A stretch of 36,194 nt of DNA from Galbibacter marinus (GTDB taxonomy: Bacteria; Bacteroidota; Bacteroidia; Flavobacteriales; Flavobacteriaceae): the NCBI RefSeq assembly GCF_000300875.1, contig NZ_AMSG01000025.1, forward strand, positions 1 to 36,194, written 5' to 3'. The position numbers and the translations under genes are program-made. Below the pieces are notes generated by a model that made no database searches, had not been told where the DNA came from, and was given only the letters and a program-made list of their open reading frames with translations. Below, in pieces: positions 7,477 through 16,669 of the stretch (within the stretch, counting starts at the first letter, position 1; each line of letters starts with the position of its first letter).

Positions 7477-8430
7477 TTATTTTCTTTTTAACACTTTTGT
7501 AACAGCTTTAACAATTGCTTCACTGTTTAAACCGTACTTATCCATGAGTTGCGCTGGCGTTCCACTTTCTCCAAAAGTATCCTGAGTCGCCACAAATTCT
7601 TGTGGAGTTGGGTTGTTCTCAGCTAAAACTCTTGCAACACTTTCTCCAAGGCCACCTAAGTAATTATGCTCTTCGGCGGTAACCACGCAGCCCGTTTTTG
7701 CGACGGATTCTAAAATAGCTTCTTGATCCAATGGCTTAATGGTGTGAATATCTAGAATATCCGCTGAGATCCCTTGTTTAGCCAATTCTTCTCCAGCTAA
7801 AATGGACTCCCAAACCAGGTGTCCTGTTGCGATGATCGTCACATCAGTCCCGTCGTTGATCTTCACCGCTTTCCCGATTTCAAACTTTTGATCAGCAGGA
7901 GTGAAGTTAGGAACCGCAGGTCGCCCAAAACGTAGATAAACAGGGCCTTGGTGCTCAGCGATTGCAATCGTTGCTGCTTTGGTCTGATTAAAGTCACATG
8001 GGTTGATAACGGTCATTCCAGGAAGCATCTTCATTAGTCCGATATCCTCAAGGATTTGGTGCGTAGCACCATCTTCACCTAGGGTAAGACCGGCGTGAGA
8101 AGCACATATTTTTACGTTTTTATTAGAATAAGCTATTGATTGTCTAATTTGATCGTATACTCTTCCAGTTGAAAAGTTTGCGAAGGTACCAGTGAATGGA
8201 ATTTTACCACCAATAGTAAGTCCTGCTGCAATCCCCATCATATTAGCCTCAGCAATACCAATTTGGAAAAATCGCTCTGGATTCTCTTTGATAAAATCTG
8301 CTATCTTTAACGAGCCCACCAAATCAGCACAAAGGGCTACTACATTTGGATTGGTGCGTCCAAGTTCTGTCATTCCAGCTCCAAATCCACTTCGGGTATC
8401 TATCTTTTCAGTATATGTATATTTTTTCAT
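7477..8430 (-). CDS. Transketolase, C-terminal subunit
   Basis: 317 residues that form the second half of a split transketolase: the pyrimidine-binding domain (FFQIGIAEANMMGIAAGL, with the catalytic Glu in GIAEANM) and the C-terminal domain (VTIIATGHLVWESI, VVTAEEHNYLGGLGES). Together with the N-subunit gene it transfers two-carbon units in the non-oxidative pentose phosphate pathway, using thiamine diphosphate at the subunit interface. The two genes are 45 bases apart on the same strand and belong to one operon. Split transketolases are normal for Bacteroidota and many archaea. Confidence 0.95.
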   Translation of the reverse strand: MKKYTYTEKIDTRSGFGAGMTELGRTNPNVVALCADLVGSLKIADFIKENPERFFQIGIAEANMMGIAAGLTIGGKIPFTGTFANFSTGRVYDQIRQSIAYSNKNVKICASHAGLTLGEDGATHQILEDIGLMKMLPGMTVINPCDFNQTKAATIAIAEHQGPVYLRFGRPAVPNFTPADQKFEIGKAVKINDGTDVTIIATGHLVWESILAGEELAKQGISADILDIHTIKPLDQEAILESVAKTGCVVTAEEHNYLGGLGESVARVLAENNPTPQEFVATQDTFGESGTPAQLMDKYGLNSEAIVKAVTKVLKRK

Positions 8431-8475
8431 CTTTTATTTTTCTAGTGTTTTATAATGCATCTATGGATTTGTGAC

Positions 8476-9321
8476 TTAATAATCACCCAAAGTTTCTGGG
8501 TTTTGCGCTAAGGCTTTTTCCAATTGTTCATCATTTGGAGCCTTTCCGTGCCATGCATGGGTTCCCATCATAAAGTCTACCCCGTTACCCATAACAGTAT
8601 GTAATAAAATACAAACTGGCTTACCTTTTCCAGTTCTACTCTTAGCTTCTTTTAATCCTTTGATAACGGCGTCCAGATCATTACCATGGTGTAAATCCAG
8701 TACATCCCATCCGAAAGCTTCGAATTTTGCTTTTAAGTCTCCTAGAGGAAGAACATCCTTAGTGGCCCCATCAATTTGTTGACCATTGTAGTCGATGGTT
8801 GAAATTAGGTTATCTACATTGTTACCGGCAGCGTACATGATTGCTTCCCAGTTTTGACCTTCCTGAAGCTCCCCATCGCCGTGTAAGGAGTAGATGATAT
8901 GATTGTCATTATTGAGTTTTTTTGCTTGTGCAGCTCCTATGGCTACAGACATTCCCTGTCCAAGGGAACCTGAGGCAACACGAATCCCCGGTAGGCCTTC
9001 ATGGGTGGTAGGGTGTCCTTGTAAACGAGAGTTTAATAATCTAAAGGTATCTAATTCCTTAACTGGGAAGTATCCTCTTCTGGCCAATACACTATAGAAT
9101 ACTGGTGATATATGCCCGTTGGAGAGGAAAAACAAATCTTCACCAATTCCGTCCATGGTAAAATCATCTTTTATCTCCATGATCTCATTATATAAGGCTA
9201 CTAAAAACTCAGTACATCCTAGAGATCCTCCAGGGTGTCCTGAATTTACCTTGTGTACCATCCTTACGATATCCCTTCTTACCTGGGTTGTTAAATCCTG
9301 TAGTTTCTGTGTGTCTGACAT
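8476..9321 (-). CDS. Transketolase, N-terminal subunit
   Basis: 281 residues containing the thiamine diphosphate-binding domain. The GDG motif appears in YSLHGDGELQEGQNWEA and the cofactor/metal contact Asn in STIDYNGQQ. HSGHPGGSLG-type ligands are seen as KVNSGHPGGSLGCTEF near the start, and GSLGQGMSVAIGAA in the middle. First gene of the transketolase operon, followed by the C-subunit and probably the beta-barrel gene. The upstream region shares 248 bases with the divergent tgt gene. Confidence 0.95.
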   Translation of the reverse strand: MSDTQKLQDLTTQVRRDIVRMVHKVNSGHPGGSLGCTEFLVALYNEIMEIKDDFTMDGIGEDLFFLSNGHISPVFYSVLARRGYFPVKELDTFRLLNSRLQGHPTTHEGLPGIRVASGSLGQGMSVAIGAAQAKKLNNDNHIIYSLHGDGELQEGQNWEAIMYAAGNNVDNLISTIDYNGQQIDGATKDVLPLGDLKAKFEAFGWDVLDLHHGNDLDAVIKGLKEAKSRTGKGKPVCILLHTVMGNGVDFMMGTHAWHGKAPNDEQLEKALAQNPETLGDY

Positions 9322-9464
9322 TGGTTTTTCTTTAATTTTTATCTACAACAAAAATAAAGTTTTAAAAATGTATAGCAAAGGATTTTAGTACAGTAATTCG
9401 GCTTATTTGTGATATATTGTGAGGATATTAATTAAACTTTAGCGATGCGCAGCAATTAACTTGT

Positions 9465-9472
9465 TATCTTTG
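9465..9472 (+). promoter_or_regulatory. -7 promoter box for tgt
   Basis: TATCTTTG followed by CGG is a very typical Bacteroidota -7 element (TAnnTTTG). No clear TTG is present at 19-21 bases upstream. The leader to the tgt start would be about 90 bases. Confidence 0.5.
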
Positions 9473-9569
9473 CGGCTTCAAAATATAACGCTTGTGATAG
9501 AAAAGTAGAAGAGCCTATGGTTGTTGTACTTAACACAAGAAATATAAAAAACAGCGCAGAAGAAGCTAC

Positions 9570-10700
9570 ATGGATTTTAAAATTTTAGCAAAAGATACTG
9601 CAGGTAAAGCAAGAGCTGCTACCATTACCACAGATCACGGAACCATTGAGACGCCAATTTTTATGCCAGTGGGTACGGTGGCCTCTGTAAAAGGGGTGCA
9701 TCAGCGTGAACTAAAAGAAGATATCAATCCCGATATTATATTAGGAAACACCTATCATTTATACCTCAGACCCAAAACCCCTATTTTGGAAGCTGCAGGA
9801 GGATTGCATAAATTCATGAACTGGGATAGAAACATCTTAACCGATAGTGGAGGTTACCAGGTGTATTCCCTTTCAGGAACACGTAAAATTAAAGAAGAAG
9901 GGGTGAAGTTTAAAAGCCATATAGATGGCTCTTACCACGTATTTAGCCCAGAAAACGTCATGGATATTCAGCGCACCATCGGGGCAGACATTATCATGGC
10001 CTTTGATGAGTGTACACCCTATCCATGCGACTATAATTACGCCAAGCGCTCTATGCATATGACCCATAGATGGCTTGATCGTTGTATAAATAGATTTCAG
10101 CAGACCCAGCCGAAATACGGCTACAATCAGACGCTGTTTCCCATTGTTCAAGGCTCTACTTATAAAGATTTAAGAATACAATCGGCAGAGTATATTGCCA
10201 ATGCTGGAGCTCAGGGCAATGCTATTGGGGGACTTTCTGTAGGAGAACCTGCAGAAGAGATGTATGCCATGACCGAGGTGGTGTGTGATATTCTTCCGGA
10301 GGATAAACCGCGCTATTTAATGGGGGTGGGGACACCGATAAACATTTTGGAGAATATCGCTCTTGGAGTAGATATGTTCGACTGCGTAATGCCGACGCGT
10401 AATGCTAGAAACGGAATGCTGTTTACCGCTCATGGAACTATTAATATTAAAAATAAAAAATGGGAGGATGATTTTTCTCCGATTGATGAAATGGGTATAA
10501 CTTACGTAGATACCTATTATAGCAAGGCATATCTAAGACATCTCTTTGCGGCCAATGAGTATCTGGGAAAACAGATTGCCACTATTCACAACTTAGGATT
10601 TTACTTATGGTTGGTTCGTCAGGCAAGAAAACATATCTTAGCAGGAGATTTTACGACTTGGAAAAACACCATGGTCAAACAAATGGACAAGCGATTGTAG
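9570..10700 (+). CDS. tgt: tRNA-guanine (queuine) transglycosylase with missing zinc cysteines
   Basis: Exchanges guanine 34 of GUN-anticodon tRNAs for the queuosine precursor preQ1. The 376 residues carry the active-site Asp92 in LTDSGGYQVYSL, the substrate loop GGLSVGEP, and the nucleophile region MFDCVMPTRNARNG (Asp271). The zinc site of characterised enzymes uses CxCxxC plus a His 26 residues after the last Cys. Here those positions are Gly309, Thr311 and Asp314, while His340 is kept at the exact spacing. The protein is otherwise well conserved and full length, so it is probably active but structured without the usual zinc. Starts a run of genes with the permease and exporter downstream. 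Confidence 0.95.
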   Translation: MDFKILAKDTAGKARAATITTDHGTIETPIFMPVGTVASVKGVHQRELKEDINPDIILGNTYHLYLRPKTPILEAAGGLHKFMNWDRNILTDSGGYQVYSLSGTRKIKEEGVKFKSHIDGSYHVFSPENVMDIQRTIGADIIMAFDECTPYPCDYNYAKRSMHMTHRWLDRCINRFQQTQPKYGYNQTLFPIVQGSTYKDLRIQSAEYIANAGAQGNAIGGLSVGEPAEEMYAMTEVVCDILPEDKPRYLMGVGTPINILENIALGVDMFDCVMPTRNARNGMLFTAHGTINIKNKKWEDDFSPIDEMGITYVDTYYSKAYLRHLFAANEYLGKQIATIHNLGFYLWLVRQARKHILAGDFTTWKNTMVKQMDKRL

Positions 10701-10758
10701 GACCGTTTAAAAGGATGTATAAAACAATAAAGGAAAACCAAAAGGAAGCTTTACTAAA

Positions 10759-11838
10759 GTGAAAATAATAGACTGGTACATATTAAAACGATACTTACTT
10801 ACCTTCTTTGCCATGATGGTGCTTTTTATCCCCATCGGCATTATGATTGATGTGTCGGAGAAGGTGGATAAGATGATTGCCAATGAAGCGCCAACCGAGG
10901 CTATCATTGGCTATTATATAGACTTTACATTTTACTTTGCCAGCTTTTTGTTTCCGATTTTTTTATTTCTATCCATTATTTGGTTTACCTCCAAGCTTGC
11001 TAACAACACCGAGATTATTGCCATTTTAAGCTCTGGGATTTCTTTTAGGCGATTTCTAAGACCTTATTTTATAGGGGCAACCATTATTGCCATCTTTTCT
11101 TTTTTTATGGGAATGTTTATCGTTCCAGATGCAAGTGAAGGGTATAATGATTTTTACATCACTTACCTTAAAGGAGGCCGAGACAAAGGCAGGGAAACCA
11201 CCAAGGTATTCAATCAGATTAACAAAAACGAATTTATATACGTAAGTAGTTTTACCCCCAGTACAAAGATTGGGTATAATTTCACCCTAGAGAACTTTCA
11301 GGGAAATGAGCTTCAGTATAAAATAACTGCCAGTAATATTCGCTGGGTAGACAAAGACAGTACCTATCGTTTAAGCGGCTATATGAAACGTATAGTTGGA
11401 GAAGATAACGATATAATCATAAAAGAAAACCGACTCGATACCATATTTGATTTTGACTTAGAAGATTTAACGCCCGTTTCTTATGTGGCGGAAACTAAAA
11501 ATCTCTTTGAGTTAAATGAATTTATTCAACAACAACGCGACAAGGGCGCTCCGAACATCAATACCTATTTGGTGGTGAAGTACAAGCGCTGGAGTTTACC
11601 AGTATCTGCATTTATTCTAACCATTATTGCAGTATCAGTTTCCTCCATGAAACGTCGCGGAGGTATGGGGCTTAATTTAGCCATAGGTATCTCTCTAGCT
11701 TTCATATTTATATTCTTTGATAAAGTCTTTGGAACACTAGCGGAACAGTCGGATTTTTCACCCCTTCTGGCCGTGGTGATTCCAAATTTGTTATTTGGTA
11801 TACTCGCTATTTATTTACTTAATAATGCTAAACGCTAA
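10759..11838 (+). CDS. LptF/LptG (YjgP/YjgQ) family permease
   Basis: 359 residues with three N-terminal membrane helices (about 12-32, 52-75, 95-118), a large periplasmic beta-rich domain, and three C-terminal helices, as in LptF/LptG. These proteins form the inner-membrane channel that, with LptB, extracts lipopolysaccharide towards the outer membrane. The start is GTG 10759, giving MKIIDWYILKRYLLTFF; the ATG at 10715 is out of frame. LptF and LptG cannot be told apart here. It is 58 bases after tgt and overlaps the exporter gene by 14 bases, so tgt, this permease and the exporter are probably co-transcribed. Confidence 0.88.
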   Translation: MKIIDWYILKRYLLTFFAMMVLFIPIGIMIDVSEKVDKMIANEAPTEAIIGYYIDFTFYFASFLFPIFLFLSIIWFTSKLANNTEIIAILSSGISFRRFLRPYFIGATIIAIFSFFMGMFIVPDASEGYNDFYITYLKGGRDKGRETTKVFNQINKNEFIYVSSFTPSTKIGYNFTLENFQGNELQYKITASNIRWVDKDSTYRLSGYMKRIVGEDNDIIIKENRLDTIFDFDLEDLTPVSYVAETKNLFELNEFIQQQRDKGAPNINTYLVVKYKRWSLPVSAFILTIIAVSVSSMKRRGGMGLNLAIGISLAFIFIFFDKVFGTLAEQSDFSPLLAVVIPNLLFGILAIYLLNNAKR

Positions 11839-12727
11839 ATTAAAAAATTACCTCCTTCTACATTTGATTGTGTTTATTTGGGGGTTTACGGCTATTTTGG
11901 GAGCTTTGATTTCGTTGGATGCCATTCCTTTGGTATGGTTTAGAATGTCGCTCGCCGCAGTTTTTATTGGAATTTATGTGGCCTTTAAGCGCCTTAATCT
12001 AAGGGTGAGCAAAAAGCTATTAACGACCCTTATTATCGCAGGAGGGGTCATTGCACTTCATTGGATCACCTTCTTTATGGCAATTAAGGTATCTAATGTC
12101 TCAGTCACCTTAGCTACCATTTCAACGGGCGCTTTTTTTACGGCCTTTTTAGAACCCATCTTTTACAAGCGAAAGATGGTCTGGTATGAAATTATGTTTG
12201 GCCTTATTGTAATTGCTGGACTTTATATAATTTTCAATGTAGGAGCCCAATATAAACTCGGAATTCTTCTGGCTTTAGTATCGGCCCTTCTATCTGCCAT
12301 ATTCTCTCTTATAAACGGAAAACTAGTTCAAAAACTCGATTCCACCGTAATTGGGTTTTATGAAATTAGCAGTGGGGTGTTATTAATTACCCTATACCTT
12401 CTCTTTAATGGAGAGTTCTCCCTGGAGTACTTTCAGCTCTCAACTTCGGATTGGATGTATATGCTACTTCTCTCGAGCGTGTGTACAGCTTTTGCAATTG
12501 TAGCCTCTGTAAAGGTGATGAAGCTCATTAGTCCTTATACCGTTATGCTCACCATTAATCTAGAACCAATTTATGGTATTTTCCTAGCCTATCTTATCTT
12601 TGGTGACGCAGAAAAAATGAGTGAAGGCTTTTACGTAGGGGGCGCTGTGATTTTAGCCACAGTGCTGGCTAACGGGATTTTGAAGAACACCTTGAAAAGA
12701 AAAACAGCGATATCGCAAGACAAATAG
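11825..12727 (+). CDS. EamA/DMT-superfamily exporter
   Basis: 300 residues with about ten hydrophobic helices in two repeated halves, the layout of EamA (drug/metabolite) transporters. The first half opens with YLLLHLIVFIWGFTAILG and the second with GILLALVSALLSAIFSLING. ATG 11825 is chosen because it overlaps the preceding stop at 11836-11838 and begins a normal N-terminus (MLNAKLKNYL). Translational coupling to the LptF/G gene is likely. The substrate is unknown. Confidence 0.88.
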   Translation: MLNAKLKNYLLLHLIVFIWGFTAILGALISLDAIPLVWFRMSLAAVFIGIYVAFKRLNLRVSKKLLTTLIIAGGVIALHWITFFMAIKVSNVSVTLATISTGAFFTAFLEPIFYKRKMVWYEIMFGLIVIAGLYIIFNVGAQYKLGILLALVSALLSAIFSLINGKLVQKLDSTVIGFYEISSGVLLITLYLLFNGEFSLEYFQLSTSDWMYMLLLSSVCTAFAIVASVKVMKLISPYTVMLTINLEPIYGIFLAYLIFGDAEKMSEGFYVGGAVILATVLANGILKNTLKRKTAISQDK

Positions 12728-12737
12728 TATATTGTTT

Positions 12738-12745
12738 TATATTTG
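12738..12745 (+). promoter_or_regulatory. -7 promoter box for accA
   Basis: TATATTTG fits TAnnTTTG and lies 28 bases before the accA start. The upstream TTG is not at the ideal distance, so the -33 element is unclear. Confidence 0.45.
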
Positions 12746-12773
12746 TGGGCTGTTGAATTAATTAAACGTACTC

Positions 12774-13727
12774 ATGGAATATTTAGATTTTGAGTTGCCA
12801 ATTAAAGAACTTGAAGAGCAATTGGATAAATGTGTAGTGTTGGGATCGGAGAGTGAGATTGATGTATCTGATACCTGCAAGCAATTGGAGAAAAAACTAG
12901 AAAAGACCAAAAAGGATATTTATAAAAACCTAACCGCTTGGCAACGTGTACAGTTGTCTAGACACCCCTCTAGACCATACACTATGGATTATATTGAGGC
13001 CATCTGCGGAGATTCATTCCTAGAACTTCATGGTGATCGCAATGTCAAGGATGACAAAGCAATGATCGGAGGTTTAGGGAAAATAGGAGATCAAACCTAT
13101 ATGTTCATCGGACAACAAAAAGGATACAATACCAAAACACGTCAATACAGAAACTTTGGGATGGCAAATCCTGAAGGTTACCGAAAAGCTCTTCGTCTTA
13201 TGAAAATGGCTGAGAAGTTTGGGGTTCCTGTTGTGTCGCTAATCGATACTCCTGGTGCTTATCCAGGTATTGAAGCAGAGGAGCGTGGACAAGGTGAAGC
13301 AATTGCTAGAAACATTTTGGAAATGACTCGATTAAAAGTGCCAATTATCGTACTTATTATCGGTGAGGGTGCCTCTGGAGGAGCTTTGGGAATTGGTGTA
13401 GGTGATCGCGTACTAATGTTAGAGAATACATGGTATTCAGTGATTTCTCCTGAGTCTTGTTCTTCCATTTTATGGAGAAGTTGGGAGTATAAAGAACAGG
13501 CTGCTGAGGCTCTTAAATTAACCGCTAGTGATATGAAAAAATTACACTTAGTGGACGACATTGTAAAAGAACCATTAGGGGGAGCACATTCCGATCGTGG
13601 AACTACTTTTAAAATCGTGGAGGAGAAAATTCATGAAGTTCACGAGCAACTAAAAAAGTTATCCCCAACAGATTTGGTTAAAAAACGTATGGATAAATAT
13701 TCAAAGATGGGAGTTTATTCTGGATAA
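12774..13727 (+). CDS. accA: Acetyl-CoA carboxylase carboxyltransferase, alpha subunit
   Basis: Transfers the carboxyl group from carboxy-biotin to acetyl-CoA to make malonyl-CoA, the first step of fatty acid synthesis, as a complex with AccD. The 317-residue length is typical. Diagnostic segments are the N-terminal [21 protein letters not shown]-type [15 protein letters not shown], the glycine-rich [41 protein letters not shown] and [17 protein letters not shown], which together form the crotonase-fold oxyanion and CoA site. A strong terminator follows. Confidence 0.97.
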   Translation: MEYLDFELPIKELEEQLDKCVVLGSESEIDVSDTCKQLEKKLEKTKKDIYKNLTAWQRVQLSRHPSRPYTMDYIEAICGDSFLELHGDRNVKDDKAMIGGLGKIGDQTYMFIGQQKGYNTKTRQYRNFGMANPEGYRKALRLMKMAEKFGVPVVSLIDTPGAYPGIEAEERGQGEAIARNILEMTRLKVPIIVLIIGEGASGGALGIGVGDRVLMLENTWYSVISPESCSSILWRSWEYKEQAAEALKLTASDMKKLHLVDDIVKEPLGGAHSDRGTTFKIVEEKIHEVHEQLKKLSPTDLVKKRMDKYSKMGVYSG

Positions 13728-13756
13728 GCCTCTGTGTTTGTTACGAAAATGTTAAG

Positions 13757-13783
13757 ACCGGAGTTTATGCTTCGGTTTTTTTT
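13757..13783 (+). terminator. Rho-independent terminator of accA
   Basis: Stem ACCGGAG (13757-13763) with CTTCGGT (13770-13776), six-base loop, followed by a run of T to 13783. It starts 29 bases after the accA stop. Confidence 0.9.
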
Positions 13784-13896
13784 ACCTTTATTAACAAGAA
13801 ATTCAAGTTATTAACACTATAATTGTTTACAATCGGTTAATAAACCTAAGGGCGATTTAACCAGACTTGATCGTACAATTATATACATTCGCAACT

Positions 13897-15432
13897 ATGG
13901 AAAAATTAAACCCAATACAAGGCGTTCGGATCGATAAATCCAGTGTAATTCCGTTGGAAAAAGGAAAAATTCCACCGCAAGCTACTGATTTAGAGGAAGC
14001 TGTACTGGGTGCGATGATGATTGATAAAAAAGGTGTCGATGAGGCGATCGATATTTTGAGCCCTGATGCGTTCTATAAGGAGTCTCACAAACATATTTTC
14101 GAGGCCATAGTGCAGTTGTTTGAATCTTCTGAGCCTGTAGACTTATTAACAGTTTCGGCGCGCTTAAAACAGAACAAAAGGCTCGAAGCTGTAGGAGGGG
14201 ACTTTTATTTGATCCAATTGACCAAAAAAGTATCCTCTTCTGCGCACATTGAGTTTCATTCACGTATTATTTTGCAGAAATTTATTCAGCGTAGTTTGAT
14301 TAAAATTTCTAGTGAAATTATTCAAGAGGCCTATGATGATGGAACAGATGTTTTTGATCTTTTAGATTCTGCGGAATCTAAATTGTATGAGGTAACCCAA
14401 GGAAACATTAAAAAGTCTTCAGAAACGGCTCAGAGTTTAGTAATTCAGGCAAAGAAAAAAATTGAAGAAATATCAAATAAAGAAGGACTCAGTGGAATTC
14501 CTTCTGGATTTGATCGTTTAGATAAACTAACCTCAGGATGGCAGCCAAGTGATTTAATTATCGTTGCAGCGCGTCCGGGTATGGGTAAAACTGCTTTGAC
14601 CTTATCTATGGCCAGAAATATTGCGGTAAACTCTAATATACCTGTGGCATTCTTCTCCTTAGAGATGTCATCGGTTCAGCTAATCACCCGTTTGATTTCT
14701 TCGGAAACTGGACTTTCCTCTGAGAAACTCCGTACTGGGAAATTAGAAAAACACGAATGGGAACAGCTTAACGTCAAGGTAAAGGGCCTTGAAACCGCTC
14801 CTTTATTTATTGACGATACGCCATCACTTTCTATTTTTGACCTTCGGGCAAAGGCGAGAAGATTGGCTTCTCAACACGGCATTCGCCTTATTGTAATTGA
14901 TTACTTGCAGCTTATGACCGCTGGAGGTAGCCAAAAAGGAGGAAACCGTGAACAAGAGATCTCTACTATTTCTAGGAACCTTAAGGCGCTTGCCAAAGAA
15001 TTGGATGTGCCTGTTATTGCGCTTTCACAGTTATCGCGTGCTGTGGAGACTAGGGGAGGGAGTAAGCGACCATTACTTTCGGATCTTAGGGAATCTGGAG
15101 CTATTGAGCAGGATGCGGATATCGTATCGTTTATCTACAGACCTGAATACTATAAGATTGATGAGTGGGATGATGAAGAGCGCAGTCCAACTCAGGGTCA
15201 GGCGGAATTTATTGTAGCCAAGCACCGTAATGGTGGATTAGAAAACATCCGACTTAAGTTCGTTGGTCATCTTGGTAAATTTGACAACCTTGATGATTTT
15301 GATTCTCCTTTTGAGTTCCAATCTAAGATGAATGCCAACGATGATAATCCATTTTCAACAAGTGATCTTCCAAGTGCTGATGAGGCCTTTGGTAGTTCAA
15401 TAAATGATGATGATGGGGATGTACCCTTTTAG
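13897..15432 (+). CDS. dnaB: Replicative DNA helicase DnaB
   Basis: Hexameric 5'-3' helicase that unwinds DNA at the replication fork and recruits primase. At 511 residues it has the N-terminal DnaB domain (ATDLEEAVLGAMMIDKKGVDEAI), the RecA-like motor with Walker A ARPGMGKTALT (Lys231), Walker B LIVIDYLQL (Asp335), and SQLSRAVE/RPLLSDLRESGAIEQDAD. The start is ATG 13897; an upstream TTG (13867) would add ten unneeded residues. The protein ends in an acidic tail, DDDGDVPF, that looks like the tip of an SSB protein. It is the last core gene before the accessory island. Confidence 0.96.
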   Translation: MEKLNPIQGVRIDKSSVIPLEKGKIPPQATDLEEAVLGAMMIDKKGVDEAIDILSPDAFYKESHKHIFEAIVQLFESSEPVDLLTVSARLKQNKRLEAVGGDFYLIQLTKKVSSSAHIEFHSRIILQKFIQRSLIKISSEIIQEAYDDGTDVFDLLDSAESKLYEVTQGNIKKSSETAQSLVIQAKKKIEEISNKEGLSGIPSGFDRLDKLTSGWQPSDLIIVAARPGMGKTALTLSMARNIAVNSNIPVAFFSLEMSSVQLITRLISSETGLSSEKLRTGKLEKHEWEQLNVKVKGLETAPLFIDDTPSLSIFDLRAKARRLASQHGIRLIVIDYLQLMTAGGSQKGGNREQEISTISRNLKALAKELDVPVIALSQLSRAVETRGGSKRPLLSDLRESGAIEQDADIVSFIYRPEYYKIDEWDDEERSPTQGQAEFIVAKHRNGGLENIRLKFVGHLGKFDNLDDFDSPFEFQSKMNANDDNPFSTSDLPSADEAFGSSINDDDGDVPF

Positions 15433-15507
15433 GATCCAGTAATCATAATTATTTTTTATGGTGGACAACAAGCTTTTCCATTAGGATGATTATGTTTTGA
15501 ATTCCTG

Positions 15508-15560
15508 TGTTCATTATTTTTATATGTTCAGCAGTGCTGAACAGAGAATTTTATTGAACA
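15508..15560. promoter_or_regulatory. Symmetrical four-hexamer operator-like array upstream of AbiEi
   Basis: TGTTCA at 15508 and 15525 and its complement TGAACA at 15538 and 15555 are arranged with exact dyad symmetry about 15534. The inner pair lies inside a longer palindrome: arms TGTTCAGCA and TGCTGAACA around one central base (15525-15543). A fifth TGAACA is at 15655-15660, just before the antitoxin start. AbiEi antitoxins are known to repress their own promoters by binding inverted repeats, so an AbiEi operator is the simplest reading; the link is inferred from position. Confidence 0.55.
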
Positions 15561-15663
15561 GAAGTGAGTTGACTTTTTTACTATATGTTTTTTAGTTAAG
15601 TATTAATGGATTATCTATAAAGACTCTATCTTAATTTGGTTAATTTAATTATACTGAACAGCG

Positions 15664-16630
15664 ATGCATAAAGATTATGATCTTGTTTACCAGTCAATTG
15701 AATCCTTAGAAGAAATTATGGGAGTCCCAATTGTTGTTGAACACCTCCGTGAGCCAAACGGTGCACTGCTTCACATTAATGAAGAGAGTTTTATTGTGTG
15801 TTAAAGAGAAATGGTAAAAACTCAAATTATGGCATAATTAAAACTGCTTTGAGTGAAGTTAATCATTTAGAAAAGACGATCGTAATTGCGGATTACTTGA
15901 CAAATAGTACAGCAGAAGAATTAAAAAGAAATCAAATTATTTACCTTGATGCATCAGGGAATACTTTTATTAAGACCGAAAATATTTTTATTTCTGTAGA
16001 AGGGCGAAAATCACATCTTAATAAAAATACAAATCATTCTAGAGCATTCCAAGAAGCAGGTTTGAAGCTATTGTTATTATTGATATCTAATCCAGAGACC
16101 TTACAGTTGAAATATAGAGAACTGGTAGAAAGAACAGGAATTGGACTAGGTTCTGTGAGTAATATTTTTAAGGAACTTAAAGCAAATCATTATTTGTTGC
16201 TAACTAATGGTAAGCGGATTTTGAAAAGGCAAGATGAAATTATTCAACGGTGGGTTGTAGCTTATAATGAGTTATTGAAACCACGCAATTTCAAGATTAG
16301 AATGAGGACTTTAGATAATAGGCTAACTAGGGATAAGTTATTGGCTAATAGTGATTTGATGGTTTATCTTAGCGGAGAGCTGGGAGGGGAGCTGTTGACA
16401 GGAAATTTAAAATCTAAGAATTATACTATTTATACCAGTGAAGAATTAAGTAGTGTTGCTAGGGAGTTCAAATTGTTTCCAGATAAAACTGGAAACATAG
16501 AATTATATAATAAATTCTGGAATGATAATCTCGAATTAAAGATAGGCACTGTCGCACCTCCATTAGTGGTGTATGCTGATTTGATAGGTACAGGGATTGA
16601 TAGAAATATAGAAATAGAGAATGATTGTGT
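15664..16630 (+). pseudogene. AbiEi-family antitoxin (type IV TA), frameshifted and 3'-truncated
   Basis: The first 46 codons from ATG 15664 (MHKDYDLVYQSIESLEEIMG to ESFIVC) end at TAA 15802. The continuation is in another frame from about 15798 (KRNGKNSNYGIIKTALSE), so one frameshift near 15798-15808 splits the gene. The middle holds a winged helix-turn-helix (LQLKYRELVERTGIGLGSVS) and the remainder matches the AbiEi_2 (PF09952) pattern, including MVYLSGELGGELLTGNLKSK and PPLVVYADLIGTGIDRNIEI. After about 16630 the frame departs from the family and runs antisense through the RES gene end to 16742. The partner toxin is not found next to it. The second frame could be translated from GTG 15798, but the N-terminus would be missing. 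Confidence 0.8.
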
Positions 16631-16669
16631 TTCAGAGAAAGTAGTAACTTTTAAAAGGTTAGAAATTTT

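Noticed and set aside
14948-15217. An 89-codon frame inside dnaB on the same strand
   Set aside because: Out-of-frame shadow within the helicase motor domain.
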